Notes: a model not told the origin generated them from the sequence alone. A stretch of DNA of 39,857 bases from an uncultured Caulobacterales bacterium (GCA_903851655.1 CAINOV010000188.1:1-39857), one strand, 5' to 3'. Shown: positions 1 to 9,110, counted from the stretch's first letter. A program made the numbers and translations.

Positions 1-1110
1 GAGGCGGAGACCATCGAGGTCTGCGTCCGCAAGGCCATGACCTGGCTCACCGCCTCCGGTCTCAGCGGCGAGGTGCTGGTGGCCGACAACGGCAGCCGGG
101 ACGGATCCCAGGGCATGGCCGAGGCCCTGGGCGCCCGGGTCGTGGCGGTGCCGGAAAAGGGCTATGGCGCGGCCCTGATCGGCGGCATCCGCGCCGCCCG
201 CGGCAAGTACGTGATCATGGGCGACGCCGACGACAGCTACGACTTCTCCAAGCTGGACGCCTTCGTGGAACGCCTGCAGGACGGGGCGGACCTGGTCATG
301 GGCAACCGCTTCAAGGGCGGGATCGAAAAGGGCGCCATGCCCCCCCTGCACTACTGGCTGGGCAATCCGGTGCTGTCGTTCATCGGCCGGCTGCTGTTCA
401 ACATCCCCGTCGGCGATTTCCATTGCGGCCTGCGGGGCTTCAACCGGGACTCGATCCTGGCGCTGGGCCTGAAGAGCCCGGGGATGGAGTTCGCCAGCGA
501 GATGGTGGTCAAGGCCTCCCTGGCCAAGCTCGCCATGGAGGAGGTGCCCACCACCCTGCGTCCAGACGGCCGCAGCCGTCCGCCGCACCTGAAGACCTGG
601 CGGGACGGCTGGCGCCATCTGAAGTTCCTGATGCTGCACAGCCCCAAGTGGGTGTTCATCTATCCGGGCCTGCTGCTGCTGGCGCTGGGCGTGTTCGGCT
701 CGATCCTGCTGGCGCCCGGCGCCGTGGCCCTGACGCCGACCATCGAGATCGACATCCACTCCCTGGTCGTGGCCTGTTTCGCGGTGATGATCGGCACGCA
801 GCTGGTGATGTTCGGGGCCCTGGCCCGGCGCTATGCGATGATCGAGGGCGTTCTGCCCACGCCGACCAATTTCCGCGCCATTCTTCTGGGAATGGAGCTG
901 GAGCCGATCCTGCGTCTGGCGGCGGTCATCCTGGTTGCGGGCCTCATCGGCGTGACGACCGCGGTGGTCCGCTGGGTGGGCAACGGTTTCGGCCCGATCG
1001 TGTACAACGACGTGATGCGGATGCTGGTGATCTCGTTGACGGCCGTGGCCGTTGCAGTGCAGATCGCAGCAGCCGGATTCCTTGCGTCCATGCTCAACAT
1101 CCGCCGTTGA
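1..1110 (+). CDS. Family 2 glycosyltransferase, DPM1-like, with C-terminal membrane segments (5' partial)
   Basis: The reading frame is open to the left window edge and the first visible codons (EAETIEVCVRKA) match the start of a GT2 catalytic domain, so the true start lies outside; an internal ATG at 37 would cut into the domain. The DNGSRDGS loop and the metal-binding D75-A-D77-D78 region (numbered from base 1) fit a GT-A fold like dolichol-phosphate mannose/glucose synthases, which load a sugar from a nucleotide donor onto a polyprenyl phosphate at the cytoplasmic membrane face. After the catalytic domain come four hydrophobic segments (from about base 640 to the end). The next gene begins 15 bases downstream, which suggests one transcription unit. 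The sugar and acceptor cannot be read from sequence. Confidence 0.9.
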   Translation, partial: EAETIEVCVRKAMTWLTASGLSGEVLVADNGSRDGSQGMAEALGARVVAVPEKGYGAALIGGIRAARGKYVIMGDADDSYDFSKLDAFVERLQDGADLVMGNRFKGGIEKGAMPPLHYWLGNPVLSFIGRLLFNIPVGDFHCGLRGFNRDSILALGLKSPGMEFASEMVVKASLAKLAMEEVPTTLRPDGRSRPPHLKTWRDGWRHLKFLMLHSPKWVFIYPGLLLLALGVFGSILLAPGAVALTPTIEIDIHSLVVACFAVMIGTQLVMFGALARRYAMIEGVLPTPTNFRAILLGMELEPILRLAAVILVAGLIGVTTAVVRWVGNGFGPIVYNDVMRMLVISLTAVAVAVQIAAAGFLASMLNIRR

Positions 1111-1125
1111 TGAGGTTCTCTGTCG

Positions 1126-2703
1126 ATGCACAGGCTACTGCGGCGATCTTGGGTCCAGGTCGTGCTCGGGGCTCTGATGCTGATGATGGTGGTGGCCGCC
1201 AGCGGGCGCCCCACCGTCTTCACCGACACGGATGACTACTACGCCCAGGGTCGCGGAGTCGCCCGCGCCCTGAAGCCCGTCGTCAGCCAGATCCTGCATA
1301 TTCCGCGGAATCTTGACGAGGAAGACGCCGACCTGCAGGCCGAAGCCGACGAGGACCACACCTCCATGGCGGCCCGGTCGCCCTATTACGGCGTCCTGCT
1401 GTACAGCGCGTTCGAGATCGGCACCCTGTGGCTGCTGGCGGCGATCCAGTCCCTGGTCGCCGCCTGGACGGTGTTCACCCTCATCCGCGGCGCGATCCAG
1501 GGCCCGGATGGGGCGCCGCCCAAGGTCTATCTGTCGGTTATGGCGGGCCTCAGCCTGCTGTCGACCCTGCCCTTCTTCGCCGGTTTCGGCATGCCGGACG
1601 TGTTCGCGCCGCTGGGGGCGCTGGCGACGGCGGCGCTGGCCATCTACTGGGAGCGATATGGCCGTCTGGAGATCGCCGGCCTGATCGCCGTGATCGCAGC
1701 GTCCCTGTGGTTTCACACCAGCCACATCCTGCTCGAAATCGCCCTGATCTTCGTCACGGCGGCGGTCCTGTGGTGGTTCCGGACCGGCGCGCGGACGGTG
1801 GCGCTGAGGACCGGGGTCCTCGGCCTGATCGTGGTCTCGGCCTTCGCCTCGGACATCGCCTATCATGTCGTCGTCAAGCTGCGCACCGGGGAGGACCTGC
1901 ACCGCCCGCCCTTCCTCAGCGCCCGGGTGCTGGCGGACGGTCCGGGACGGGTCTATCTGCGCGAGGCGTGCGCCAAGGCCAGCCCCTATGTGCTGTGCCG
2001 CTTCAAGAACAATCCGCTGGACGATTCCGACGAGATCCTGTGGGCCGATGATCCGGCGCGGGGCATCTTCAATGCGTCCAAGATCGACGTCCGCATCGCC
2101 CTTGCGCGGGAGGAGAAGGCCTTCGTCCTGCAGACGATCCTGCACCATCCCCTGTCCCAGATCGGGGCGTCCCTGTCCAACTGGTTCGAGCAGATGAGCC
2201 TGGTCGACCTCTCGGAACCCCTCCGCGATCCGGGCTACTATTTCACCAATGTCTACTGGAAGGACACCAGCCTGCCGACCCTGATCCCGGGCGGCCACGA
2301 GTGTCTCAAGCGCCCGCGGCTGTGCCGTCCCTGGATCTCGATCGAGTGGATCTCCTATCTGCACGGCACCGTCATCCTGCTGGGGACCGCCTTCCTGATC
2401 TGGCGCGGGACCCGCCGGGACATCCGCGCCGCGGTGCTGGCCCGCCGACCGTTGCGGCCCGGCGGCCGCGAGGCGCTGATCGCCGCGACGGTGATCCTGA
2501 TCCTGGCCGTGATCGCCAATTCCGCGATCACCGGGATCCTGTCGGGCCCCTTCGCCCGGTATCATGCGCGCATGGTGTGGATCATTCCCGCCGTCGCCGC
2601 GGTCACCGCCTGGCGGCTGGGCCCGGGCTTTGACGTCAAGGCGACGTGGGCCTATTGGAGTCAGCGGGTTCGGCGTCGATCTGCGAGTCAGGCCCGGGGA
2701 TGA
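1126..2703 (+). CDS. Polytopic membrane protein, possible GT-C type glycosyltransferase
   Basis: A 525-residue protein with about nine hydrophobic segments: one at residues 10-25, a run of them at roughly 95-245, a soluble block at roughly 245-395, and three more near the C terminus. Right after the first membrane segment is an acidic motif (TDTDDYY). Membrane GT-C glycosyltransferases, which use polyprenyl-phosphate sugars, usually have an acidic catalytic pair in their first periplasmic loop, so this fits that fold, but I do not recognise the family by sequence. It sits 15 bases after a DPM1-like gene that could make such a donor, and its TGA overlaps the start of the next gene (ATGA at 2700-2703). 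The coupling is inferred from order and the motif only. Confidence 0.75.
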   Translation: MHRLLRRSWVQVVLGALMLMMVVAASGRPTVFTDTDDYYAQGRGVARALKPVVSQILHIPRNLDEEDADLQAEADEDHTSMAARSPYYGVLLYSAFEIGTLWLLAAIQSLVAAWTVFTLIRGAIQGPDGAPPKVYLSVMAGLSLLSTLPFFAGFGMPDVFAPLGALATAALAIYWERYGRLEIAGLIAVIAASLWFHTSHILLEIALIFVTAAVLWWFRTGARTVALRTGVLGLIVVSAFASDIAYHVVVKLRTGEDLHRPPFLSARVLADGPGRVYLREACAKASPYVLCRFKNNPLDDSDEILWADDPARGIFNASKIDVRIALAREEKAFVLQTILHHPLSQIGASLSNWFEQMSLVDLSEPLRDPGYYFTNVYWKDTSLPTLIPGGHECLKRPRLCRPWISIEWISYLHGTVILLGTAFLIWRGTRRDIRAAVLARRPLRPGGREALIAATVILILAVIANSAITGILSGPFARYHARMVWIIPAVAAVTAWRLGPGFDVKATWAYWSQRVRRRSASQARG

Positions 2704-5700
2704 GCACGGACAAGATGTCGCCCAACACAAACAGACCGGGCGCGATGCAATCCTACGTCTTTCACGATCCCAGCGGCCGTCGCGCGCGGAACGTTCGCCT
2801 GCTGGGCGGTCTGGCGGTCGCCCTGTGCCTGGCCATGTTCGCCGCCTTCGCCGCCACCCTGGCCTTTGCGCCGCACGTGCCCGAGGTGCGCTTCCGCGAC
2901 CCGCGGACCCTGACGGCGCTGAACGTGAAGGTGCCCCGCCGGGCCACGCCCTGGACGGCGACGCCCAAGCGGCCGCGGGTGCACGGCAGCGCGACCCGAC
3001 CCCTGACCATCGCCTTCTATGTGAGCTGGGACGAACAGTCCGCCCAGGCCCTGCGCGAGCACCTGCAGGATCTCGACGTCCTGTCGCCCCAGTGGGTGAT
3101 GGTCTCGACGCCGGACGGACAGCTCTCCGCCACCTCCGACCCCCGCGCCGAGGAACTGATCCGCAACGCCAAGAAGCGGCCGGCCATCATGCCGGTGGTG
3201 CACAACGCCGTGGACGGCGTGTGGGTGACAAAGCCGATCGAGCAGCTGCTGCGCTCGCCCAAGGGCCGCGCGGCCCTCATCAAGAACCTGCAGACCCTGG
3301 CTGATCAGCGGGGCTTCTCGGGCTACATCTTCGACTTCGAGAACCTGACGCCGGCGGCCCTGGCGGCCTATCCCCAGTTCATCGCCGAGGTCAACCTGGC
3401 CTTCCAGGCCTCCAACCGCGAGATCTGGGTCACGGTGCCGGTGGACGACACGGACTGGCCCCTGCGCGCCCTGCAGAAGGCCGCCGACGCCATTGTGCCA
3501 ATGATGTACGACGAGCACTGGCAGACGGGCTCGCCCGGCCCCTCGGCCTCTCAGGCCTGGTTCCAGGCCAAGCTCTCGGAATATCTGCGCGGGCTCGACC
3601 CCAACAAGATCGTCCTGGCCCTGGGGTCCTACGGCTATGACTGGGCCAAGGGCGAGACCCAGGCCCAGGCGATCACCTTTCACGAGGCCATGCAGTCGGC
3701 GCATGACGCCGGCGTGCCGGTGGTCTTCGACCACACGGCGCTGAACCCCATGTTCCGCTATGCGGACGACAAGCAGGTCTCGCACGAGGTCTGGTTCCTG
3801 GACGCCGCCACCCTCTACAACCAGATCAAGATCGCCGATGCGTGGCGCCCCCGGGGCTACGCCATCTGGCGCCTGGGGGCGGAGGATCCCGGGATCTGGT
3901 CCCTGCTGGGACGACGCTATGACACGGCCTCGATCTCCGCCCTGCCGGACATGCCCGCCAGCCACGACATCGACTTCAACGGCTATGGCGAAGTGCTGAA
4001 CGTGTCTGCGCAGCCGACGCCGGGCAAGCGCAGCCTGACCTTGGACAAACCCACCGGCCTCGTCAGCGACGAGACCTATCAGGTGTTTCCCACCGCCTGG
4101 ATCGTGCAGCGCCTGGGCCAGAGCCCGGGCAAGGTGGCGCTGACCTTCGATGACGGACCGGACCCCCGGTGGACGCCCAAGATCCTGGACATCCTCAAGG
4201 CCAAGCAGGCGCCCGCGACCTTCTTCGTCATCGGCCGGAACATGGAGGACTATCCCGAGATCGTCAGCCGGGAGGTGCGTGAAGGCCACATTGTCGGCAG
4301 CCACACCTACACGCACCCCAATATCGCCGACGAGCCCCCCAGCGCCGTTCCGCTGGAGTTCAACCTGACCCAGCGCCTGTTCCAGACCATCACCGGGCGG
4401 ACCCTGCGCTTCTTCCGCCCGCCCTATCTGGGAGACGCCTCGCCGTCCACGGCGGCGGAACTGGCGCCGCTGCTGACGGCGCAGAAGCTGGGCTATGTCA
4501 CCGTCGGCCTGCGGGTCGACCCGGACGACTGGAACCGCCCGGACAGCAACCTGATCGTCACCCGCACCCTGGCGGGACTCGCCGAAACCAATCCGGAAGT
4601 GGCCGGCCAGGTGGTGCTGCTGCATGACAGCGGCGGCAACCGCAGCCACACGATCGAGGCCCTGCCCCGCCTGATCGACGCCCTTCGGGCCCACGGCTAC
4701 CAGCTGGTCAGCGTCGCCGACCTGGTGAACATGCCCGCCAGCCAGGCCATGCCGCCCGCCAACCGGGACGCCTACCAGCTGCTGCTGGACCGGGCGGTGT
4801 TCACCTCCGTGCGCGACTTCGACAAGTTCGTGGCGGCGATCTTCATGATCGCCATCCTGGTGGGCATGGCCCGGCTGCTGTTCCTGGCGGTGCTGGCCAT
4901 CTATCACCGGATCCGCATCGACCGGCGCACGCCCGAGGAGATCGACCCCCAGACCGGTCCGTTCGTGACCGTGCTGATCCCCTGCTACAACGAGGAGGCG
5001 GTGATCGCCTCCTCCATCCGGCAGGTTCTGCAGTCCGCCTGGACGAACATGGAGATCCTCGTCATCGACGACGGCTCCAAGGACAACACCGCCGCCGAGG
5101 TCGAGGCCCACTTCAAGGACCACCCCATGGTGCGCCTGCTGAGGTTCGAGAACGGCGGCAAGGCCATGGCGCTCAACCGCGGTCTCGCCGCCGCCCGGGG
5201 GGACATCATCGTGGCCCTGGACGCCGACACCCTGTTCGGACGGAGCACCATCGGCCGGCTGGCCCGCTGGTTCCGGGACCCCAGGGTCGGCGCCGTGGCC
5301 GGCAACGCCCTGGTCGGCAATCAGGTGAACACCGTCACCCGCTGGCAGGCCCTGGAATACGTCTCCGCCCAGAACCTGGAGCGCCGGGCCCTGGCGGCCC
5401 TGGGAACGGTCACCGTGGTGCCCGGCGCGGTGGGCGCCTGGCGTCGTCAGGCCCTGGACGCCCTGGGCGGCTTCCCGCACGACACCCTGGCGGAGGATCA
5501 GGACCTGACCCTGGCGGCCCAGTCCGCCGGCTGGGTGGTCGAGTTCGATCCGGAGGCGGTGGCCTTCACCGAGGCGCCGCAGACGGTGCAGGGCCTGCTG
5601 AAGCAGCGGTTCCGCTGGTCCTTCGGCACCCTGCAGTGCGTCTGGAAGCATCGCCGCGACCTGTTCAACCGCAAGCGCCCGGCGCTGGGCTTCATCGCCC

Positions 5701-6152
5701 TGCCGCAGATCTGGCTGTTCCAGATCTTCCTGACCACGGCCGCGCCGCTGGTGGACCTGGCCGTGGTGTTCAGCCTGATCGGGGCCGGCTTCGACCGGCT
5801 GTCGCACCCGGTGGAGTACAATGACGAGGGCCTGATCCGCGCCGTGCTCTACTGGACGGCGTTCGTGCTTGTCGATCTGGCGGCGGCCACCATCGGCATG
5901 GCCATGGAGCGCCGGGCCCCCTGGGGCAGCCTGTGGTGGATCCCGGCCCAGCGGTTCGGCTACCGCCAGCTCATGTACTACGTCGTCGTCAAGGCGGTGC
6001 TCAGCGCCCTGCATGGCCGAAAGGTGGAGTGGGGCTCCCTCACCCGCACGGCGACCGCGGTGGTGGACGACCGGGGCGACAGCTCCGAGGGGCCGCCGGA
6101 CGGGGCCTCGACCAGCGCCTCCGACGCGGCGTCCCCCAAGGCTGTTGCTTGA
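2700..6152 (+). CDS. Three-domain membrane protein: GH18-like hydrolase, NodB polysaccharide deacetylase and GT2 synthase
   Basis: A 1150-residue protein using the ATG that overlaps the upstream stop; a later in-frame ATG at 2745 is the alternative start. One membrane anchor lies near residues 35-60. A GH18-type domain follows, with the D212-F-E214 pattern of the catalytic acid. Next is a NodB deacetylase with D484/D485 (FDDGPD) and H535/H539 (SHTYTH), the usual metal ligands. After a membrane segment near 710-740 comes a processive GT2: VLIPCYNEE from 758, D790/D791, D841-A-D843, E932-D-Q-D and Q969..R972-W973 (QxxRW), then three or so membrane segments. The GT2 core is of the PgaC, hyaluronan and cellulose synthase kind. 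The simplest reading is synthesis, export and trimming/deacetylation of an N-acetylhexosamine polymer in one polypeptide. The glycan is not known. Confidence 0.9.
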   Translation: MSTDKMSPNTNRPGAMQSYVFHDPSGRRARNVRLLGGLAVALCLAMFAAFAATLAFAPHVPEVRFRDPRTLTALNVKVPRRATPWTATPKRPRVHGSATRPLTIAFYVSWDEQSAQALREHLQDLDVLSPQWVMVSTPDGQLSATSDPRAEELIRNAKKRPAIMPVVHNAVDGVWVTKPIEQLLRSPKGRAALIKNLQTLADQRGFSGYIFDFENLTPAALAAYPQFIAEVNLAFQASNREIWVTVPVDDTDWPLRALQKAADAIVPMMYDEHWQTGSPGPSASQAWFQAKLSEYLRGLDPNKIVLALGSYGYDWAKGETQAQAITFHEAMQSAHDAGVPVVFDHTALNPMFRYADDKQVSHEVWFLDAATLYNQIKIADAWRPRGYAIWRLGAEDPGIWSLLGRRYDTASISALPDMPASHDIDFNGYGEVLNVSAQPTPGKRSLTLDKPTGLVSDETYQVFPTAWIVQRLGQSPGKVALTFDDGPDPRWTPKILDILKAKQAPATFFVIGRNMEDYPEIVSREVREGHIVGSHTYTHPNIADEPPSAVPLEFNLTQRLFQTITGRTLRFFRPPYLGDASPSTAAELAPLLTAQKLGYVTVGLRVDPDDWNRPDSNLIVTRTLAGLAETNPEVAGQVVLLHDSGGNRSHTIEALPRLIDALRAHGYQLVSVADLVNMPASQAMPPANRDAYQLLLDRAVFTSVRDFDKFVAAIFMIAILVGMARLLFLAVLAIYHRIRIDRRTPEEIDPQTGPFVTVLIPCYNEEAVIASSIRQVLQSAWTNMEILVIDDGSKDNTAAEVEAHFKDHPMVRLLRFENGGKAMALNRGLAAARGDIIVALDADTLFGRSTIGRLARWFRDPRVGAVAGNALVGNQVNTVTRWQALEYVSAQNLERRALAALGTVTVVPGAVGAWRRQALDALGGFPHDTLAEDQDLTLAAQSAGWVVEFDPEAVAFTEAPQTVQGLLKQRFRWSFGTLQCVWKHRRDLFNRKRPALGFIALPQIWLFQIFLTTAAPLVDLAVVFSLIGAGFDRLSHPVEYNDEGLIRAVLYWTAFVLVDLAAATIGMAMERRAPWGSLWWIPAQRFGYRQLMYYVVVKAVLSALHGRKVEWGSLTRTATAVVDDRGDSSEGPPDGASTSASDAASPKAVA

Positions 6153-6223
6153 CCCGGCGAGCTTGCCGTCCCAGCATGGAGTCCGACGTTCACGGGCCCT
6201 GCAGCGCGGGGATCGCCGGACAA

Positions 6224-6255
6224 GTCTGAACAGACGGCGCGCGAAACGACGCGCC
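6224..6255 (+). promoter_or_regulatory. Two adjacent inverted repeats in the leader of the PQQ dehydrogenase gene
   Basis: GTCTG-AA-CAGAC (6224-6235) is followed directly by the arms GGCGCG (6236-6241) and CGCGCC (6250-6255) around an eight-base loop. The second hairpin ends four bases before a GGGGGAG ribosome site (6259-6265) that serves the ATG at 6271. The first could be a protein-binding site; the second could form in the mRNA and mask translation. Both roles are inferred. Confidence 0.4.
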
Positions 6256-6270
6256 GCGGGGGAGTGACGC

Positions 6271-8427
6271 ATGCGCCTGGACACCTTTCATCTGACCACC
6301 GCCCGCCGGCTGGCCGCGGCGACCGCGATCGGCCTTGTGACGGCCAGCCTCGCCCTGTCCGGCTGCGACAAGCTGCGCGGACCCGCCGCCGTGGATGACG
6401 CGCGGCTGGCGGCGGCCGACAAGGAGCCCGGCGCCTGGATGAGCCACGGCCGGACCTGGTCGGAGCAGCGCTATTCCCCCCTCGAGAAGGTCAATGGCGG
6501 CAACGTCAAGGACCTGGGGCTGGCCTGGCAGTTCCAGCTGTCCACCAATCGCGGGGTCGAGGTGACGCCGGTGGTGGTGGACGGGGTGATGTATGTCACC
6601 TCCGCCTGGAGCCCGGTCTACGCCCTGAACGCCAAGACCGGCGAACTGCTCTGGAAATATGACCCCGAGGTGCCGAAGGAGACCGGCAAGTTCGCCTGCT
6701 GCGACGTGGTCAACCGCGGCGTGGCCGTCTGGAAGGGGCGGGTCTATTCCGCCACCCTCGACGGCCGGCTGGTGGCGCTGGACGCCAAGACCGGCAAGCC
6801 GGACTGGGTGGTGCAGACCACGCCCAAGTCCCTGCCCTACACCATCACCGGCGCGCCGCGCATCGCCCACGGCAAGGTGTTCATCGGCAATGGCGGATCC
6901 GAATACGGGGTGCGCGGTTATGTCTCGGCCTATGACGCCGACACCGGCAAGCTGGCCTGGCGCTTCTACACCACGCCGGGCGACCCCTCGAAGCCACAGG
7001 AAAACAAGGCCCTCGACATGGCCGTGAAGACCTGGAGCGGCGACTGGTTCAAGCAGGGCGGCGGCGGCGGCTCGCCCTGGGACTCCATGTCCTATGACCC
7101 CGAGACCAACACCCTGATCTTCGGCACCGGCAACGGCACGCCCTGGGACCAGAAGAAGCGCTCCGACGGCAAGGGGGACAACCTGTTCCTGTCCTCCATC
7201 GTCGCGGTGGACGCCGACACCGGCGAATACAAGTGGCACTACCAGACTACGCCGGGGGACGACTGGGACTTCGATTCGACCCAGACCCTCGTCCAGGCCG
7301 ACCTGACCATCGACGGCAAGCCGCGCAAGGTGGTGATGCAGGCGGCCAAGAACGGCTTCTTCTACGTGATCGACCGGACCACCGGAAAGCTGATCAACGC
7401 CCACAACTATGTCACCACCACCTGGGCGACGGCCGTAGATCCGACGACGGGCCGGCCGGTGGAGACCGCGGACCCGCGCTACAAGACCGGCGTGTCCCTG
7501 GTCATGCCGTCCGGCTTCGGCGGACACAACTGGCACCCCATGTCGTTCAGCCCCAAGACCGGGCTCGCCTATATCCCGGCCCAGGACGTGCCCAGCGCCT
7601 ACGGCTCGGACGATCACTACGGCTACCGGAACGGCGAGTGGAACGTGGCCCAGAACCCCGCCCTGAACGCCATGCCCACGGACAAGAAGGCCCTGGCGGC
7701 GGTCAAGAACTCCCTCAAGGGCAAGCTGGTGGCCTGGGACCCGGTGACCGGCAAGGAGGCCTGGCACACGGATCACAAGGGGCCTTGGAACGGCGGAACC
7801 CTCGCCACCGCCGGGGGCCTTGTGTTCCAGGGCACCATCGATGGCCATTTCAACGCCTATGACGCCGCCAACGGCAAGGAGCTGTGGAGCCGGGACATCT
7901 ACACCGCCGCCCTGGCCGGGCCGATGACCTACGAGGTGGACGGGGAGCAGTATGTGGCCGTGGGGGCCGGCTTCGGCACCCTGTTCTACATCATCGGCGG
8001 CTTCGCCCTGGACCAGCATATGGGCGTGCCGGAGAACGGCCGGATCCTGGTCTACAAGCTGGGCGGGCAGGCGGTGCTGCCCAAGCCGAACCTGACCCGC
8101 ATCCCGGTTCCGCAGCCCCCCGCCCAGACGGCGTCGCCCGCCGTGGTCGCAACAGGGCAGATGAAGTACCAGACCTATTGCGTCTATTGCCACGGCTACA
8201 ACGCCATCGGCGCCGGCGTGATCCCGGACCTGCGCTATTCCGCCCTGATCGGCGACTCCAAGGCGTTCAAGAGCGTGGTCCTGGGCGGGGAGCGGAAGTC
8301 CCTGGGCATGGTCAGCTTCTCGAGCGTGCTCAGCGACGCCGACGCCGACGCGGTGCGCGCCTATCTCGTCCAGGAGGCCGGCCGCGCCTATGCGGACGAG
8401 CATCCGGCCCCGGCCAAGGGCAAGTAG
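6271..8427 (+). CDS. PQQ-dependent quinohemoprotein alcohol dehydrogenase, lipoprotein
   Basis: A 718-residue enzyme with a PQQ beta-propeller and a C-terminal cytochrome c domain, as in type II quinohemoprotein alcohol dehydrogenases that oxidise primary alcohols in the periplasm. The N terminus ends in a lipobox (LSGC, C32), so it is predicted to be lipid-anchored, whereas classic enzymes are soluble. Visible motifs: vicinal C143-C144 near PQQ, E211 and N288 as metal ligands, the catalytic D333 in WDFDS, haem site C637-V-Y-C640-H641 and likely axial M680. The Asp two residues after the catalytic Asp (D335) is the position linked with lanthanide use in XoxF and PedH. No separate cytochrome or PQQ synthesis genes are nearby. 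A strong GGGGGAG site supports the start. Confidence 0.92.
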   Translation: MRLDTFHLTTARRLAAATAIGLVTASLALSGCDKLRGPAAVDDARLAAADKEPGAWMSHGRTWSEQRYSPLEKVNGGNVKDLGLAWQFQLSTNRGVEVTPVVVDGVMYVTSAWSPVYALNAKTGELLWKYDPEVPKETGKFACCDVVNRGVAVWKGRVYSATLDGRLVALDAKTGKPDWVVQTTPKSLPYTITGAPRIAHGKVFIGNGGSEYGVRGYVSAYDADTGKLAWRFYTTPGDPSKPQENKALDMAVKTWSGDWFKQGGGGGSPWDSMSYDPETNTLIFGTGNGTPWDQKKRSDGKGDNLFLSSIVAVDADTGEYKWHYQTTPGDDWDFDSTQTLVQADLTIDGKPRKVVMQAAKNGFFYVIDRTTGKLINAHNYVTTTWATAVDPTTGRPVETADPRYKTGVSLVMPSGFGGHNWHPMSFSPKTGLAYIPAQDVPSAYGSDDHYGYRNGEWNVAQNPALNAMPTDKKALAAVKNSLKGKLVAWDPVTGKEAWHTDHKGPWNGGTLATAGGLVFQGTIDGHFNAYDAANGKELWSRDIYTAALAGPMTYEVDGEQYVAVGAGFGTLFYIIGGFALDQHMGVPENGRILVYKLGGQAVLPKPNLTRIPVPQPPAQTASPAVVATGQMKYQTYCVYCHGYNAIGAGVIPDLRYSALIGDSKAFKSVVLGGERKSLGMVSFSSVLSDADADAVRAYLVQEAGRAYADEHPAPAKGK

Positions 8428-8445
8428 CCCCGGCCGCGACCCAGG

Positions 8446-9096
8446 TCAGGGGGCCGGCGGCGGATCGTCGCCGGCCTCGACACCCACATAGCCGGGCAAC
8501 GACCAGCCCAGCGCCAGCGCGCCGGCCCGGAGCGCGAAGGCGCCTCCGACCCCCACCAGGGCCGCATAGTCCGGCCCGGCGCCCATCAGACGGAACAGGG
8601 CGAACAGGCCGGCGCCCAGCACCGCCGCGGATACATAGATCTCCCGGCTCAGGAGCACCGACGGCCGACCCGCCAGCACATCGCGGACAATGCCGCCGAA
8701 GGACGCGGTCAGCACGCCCATGGCCACGCTGATCAGCGGCGGCGCGCCATATTCGGACGCCTTGGCCGCGCCCGCCACGGCGTAGGCCGCAAGCCCCACG
8801 GCGTCGAGCCACAGCAGCACCGACTGCCCCCAGCGCCGCGCGCCCAGGGACCAGATCAGGCCCGCCACGGCGATGCAGATGGCGATGTAACGGGGCTCTC
8901 GCACCCAGAACACCGGGGCCCCCAGCAACAGGTCGCGCAAGGTGCCGCCGCCCACGCCGGTGACCGCGGCGAAGAAGGCGAAGGTGACGAGGGTCTGCCC
9001 GCGCCGCGCCGCCGCCAGGGCGCCGGTGGCGGCGAACACGGCGATGCCCGCATAGTCGAGCACCGCCAGGGTCGAACTGTCAGGAAGGAGCGCCAT
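8446..9096 (-). CDS. TRIC/UPF0126 family membrane protein (trimeric cation channel type)
   Basis: A 216-residue, seven-helix protein with the internal repeat typical of the family: GGGTLRDLLLG in the first half and GGIVRDVLAG in the second. Prokaryotic members related to TRIC channels form trimeric monovalent-cation pores; earlier annotation was UPF0126/YicG. It is the last of four minus-strand genes running from 12314 to 8446 and starts 14 bases after the glyoxalase stop, so co-transcription is likely. Convergent with the PQQ dehydrogenase, with only 18 bases between the stops. The physiological ion and role cannot be told from sequence. Confidence 0.88.
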   Translation of the reverse strand: MALLPDSSTLAVLDYAGIAVFAATGALAAARRGQTLVTFAFFAAVTGVGGGTLRDLLLGAPVFWVREPRYIAICIAVAGLIWSLGARRWGQSVLLWLDAVGLAAYAVAGAAKASEYGAPPLISVAMGVLTASFGGIVRDVLAGRPSVLLSREIYVSAAVLGAGLFALFRLMGAGPDYAALVGVGGAFALRAGALALGWSLPGYVGVEAGDDPPPAP

Positions 9097-9110
9097 GGCC
9101 TGCCCCGGAC

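Noticed and set aside
1135-2730. 531-codon frame opposite the second gene
   Set aside because: Low-complexity Arg/Gly/Gln product and no ribosome site; shadow of the membrane-protein gene.
2688-6284. A very long open frame on the minus strand opposite the GH18/NodB/GT2 gene
   Set aside because: Very GC-rich third positions of the real gene mirror into a stop-poor antisense frame; the product is Gly/Arg/His-rich with no domain, and the plus-strand protein has clear catalytic motifs.
6190-8403. 737-codon antisense frame over the PQQ dehydrogenase
   Set aside because: Low-complexity product without motifs; the sense gene has haem and PQQ motifs.
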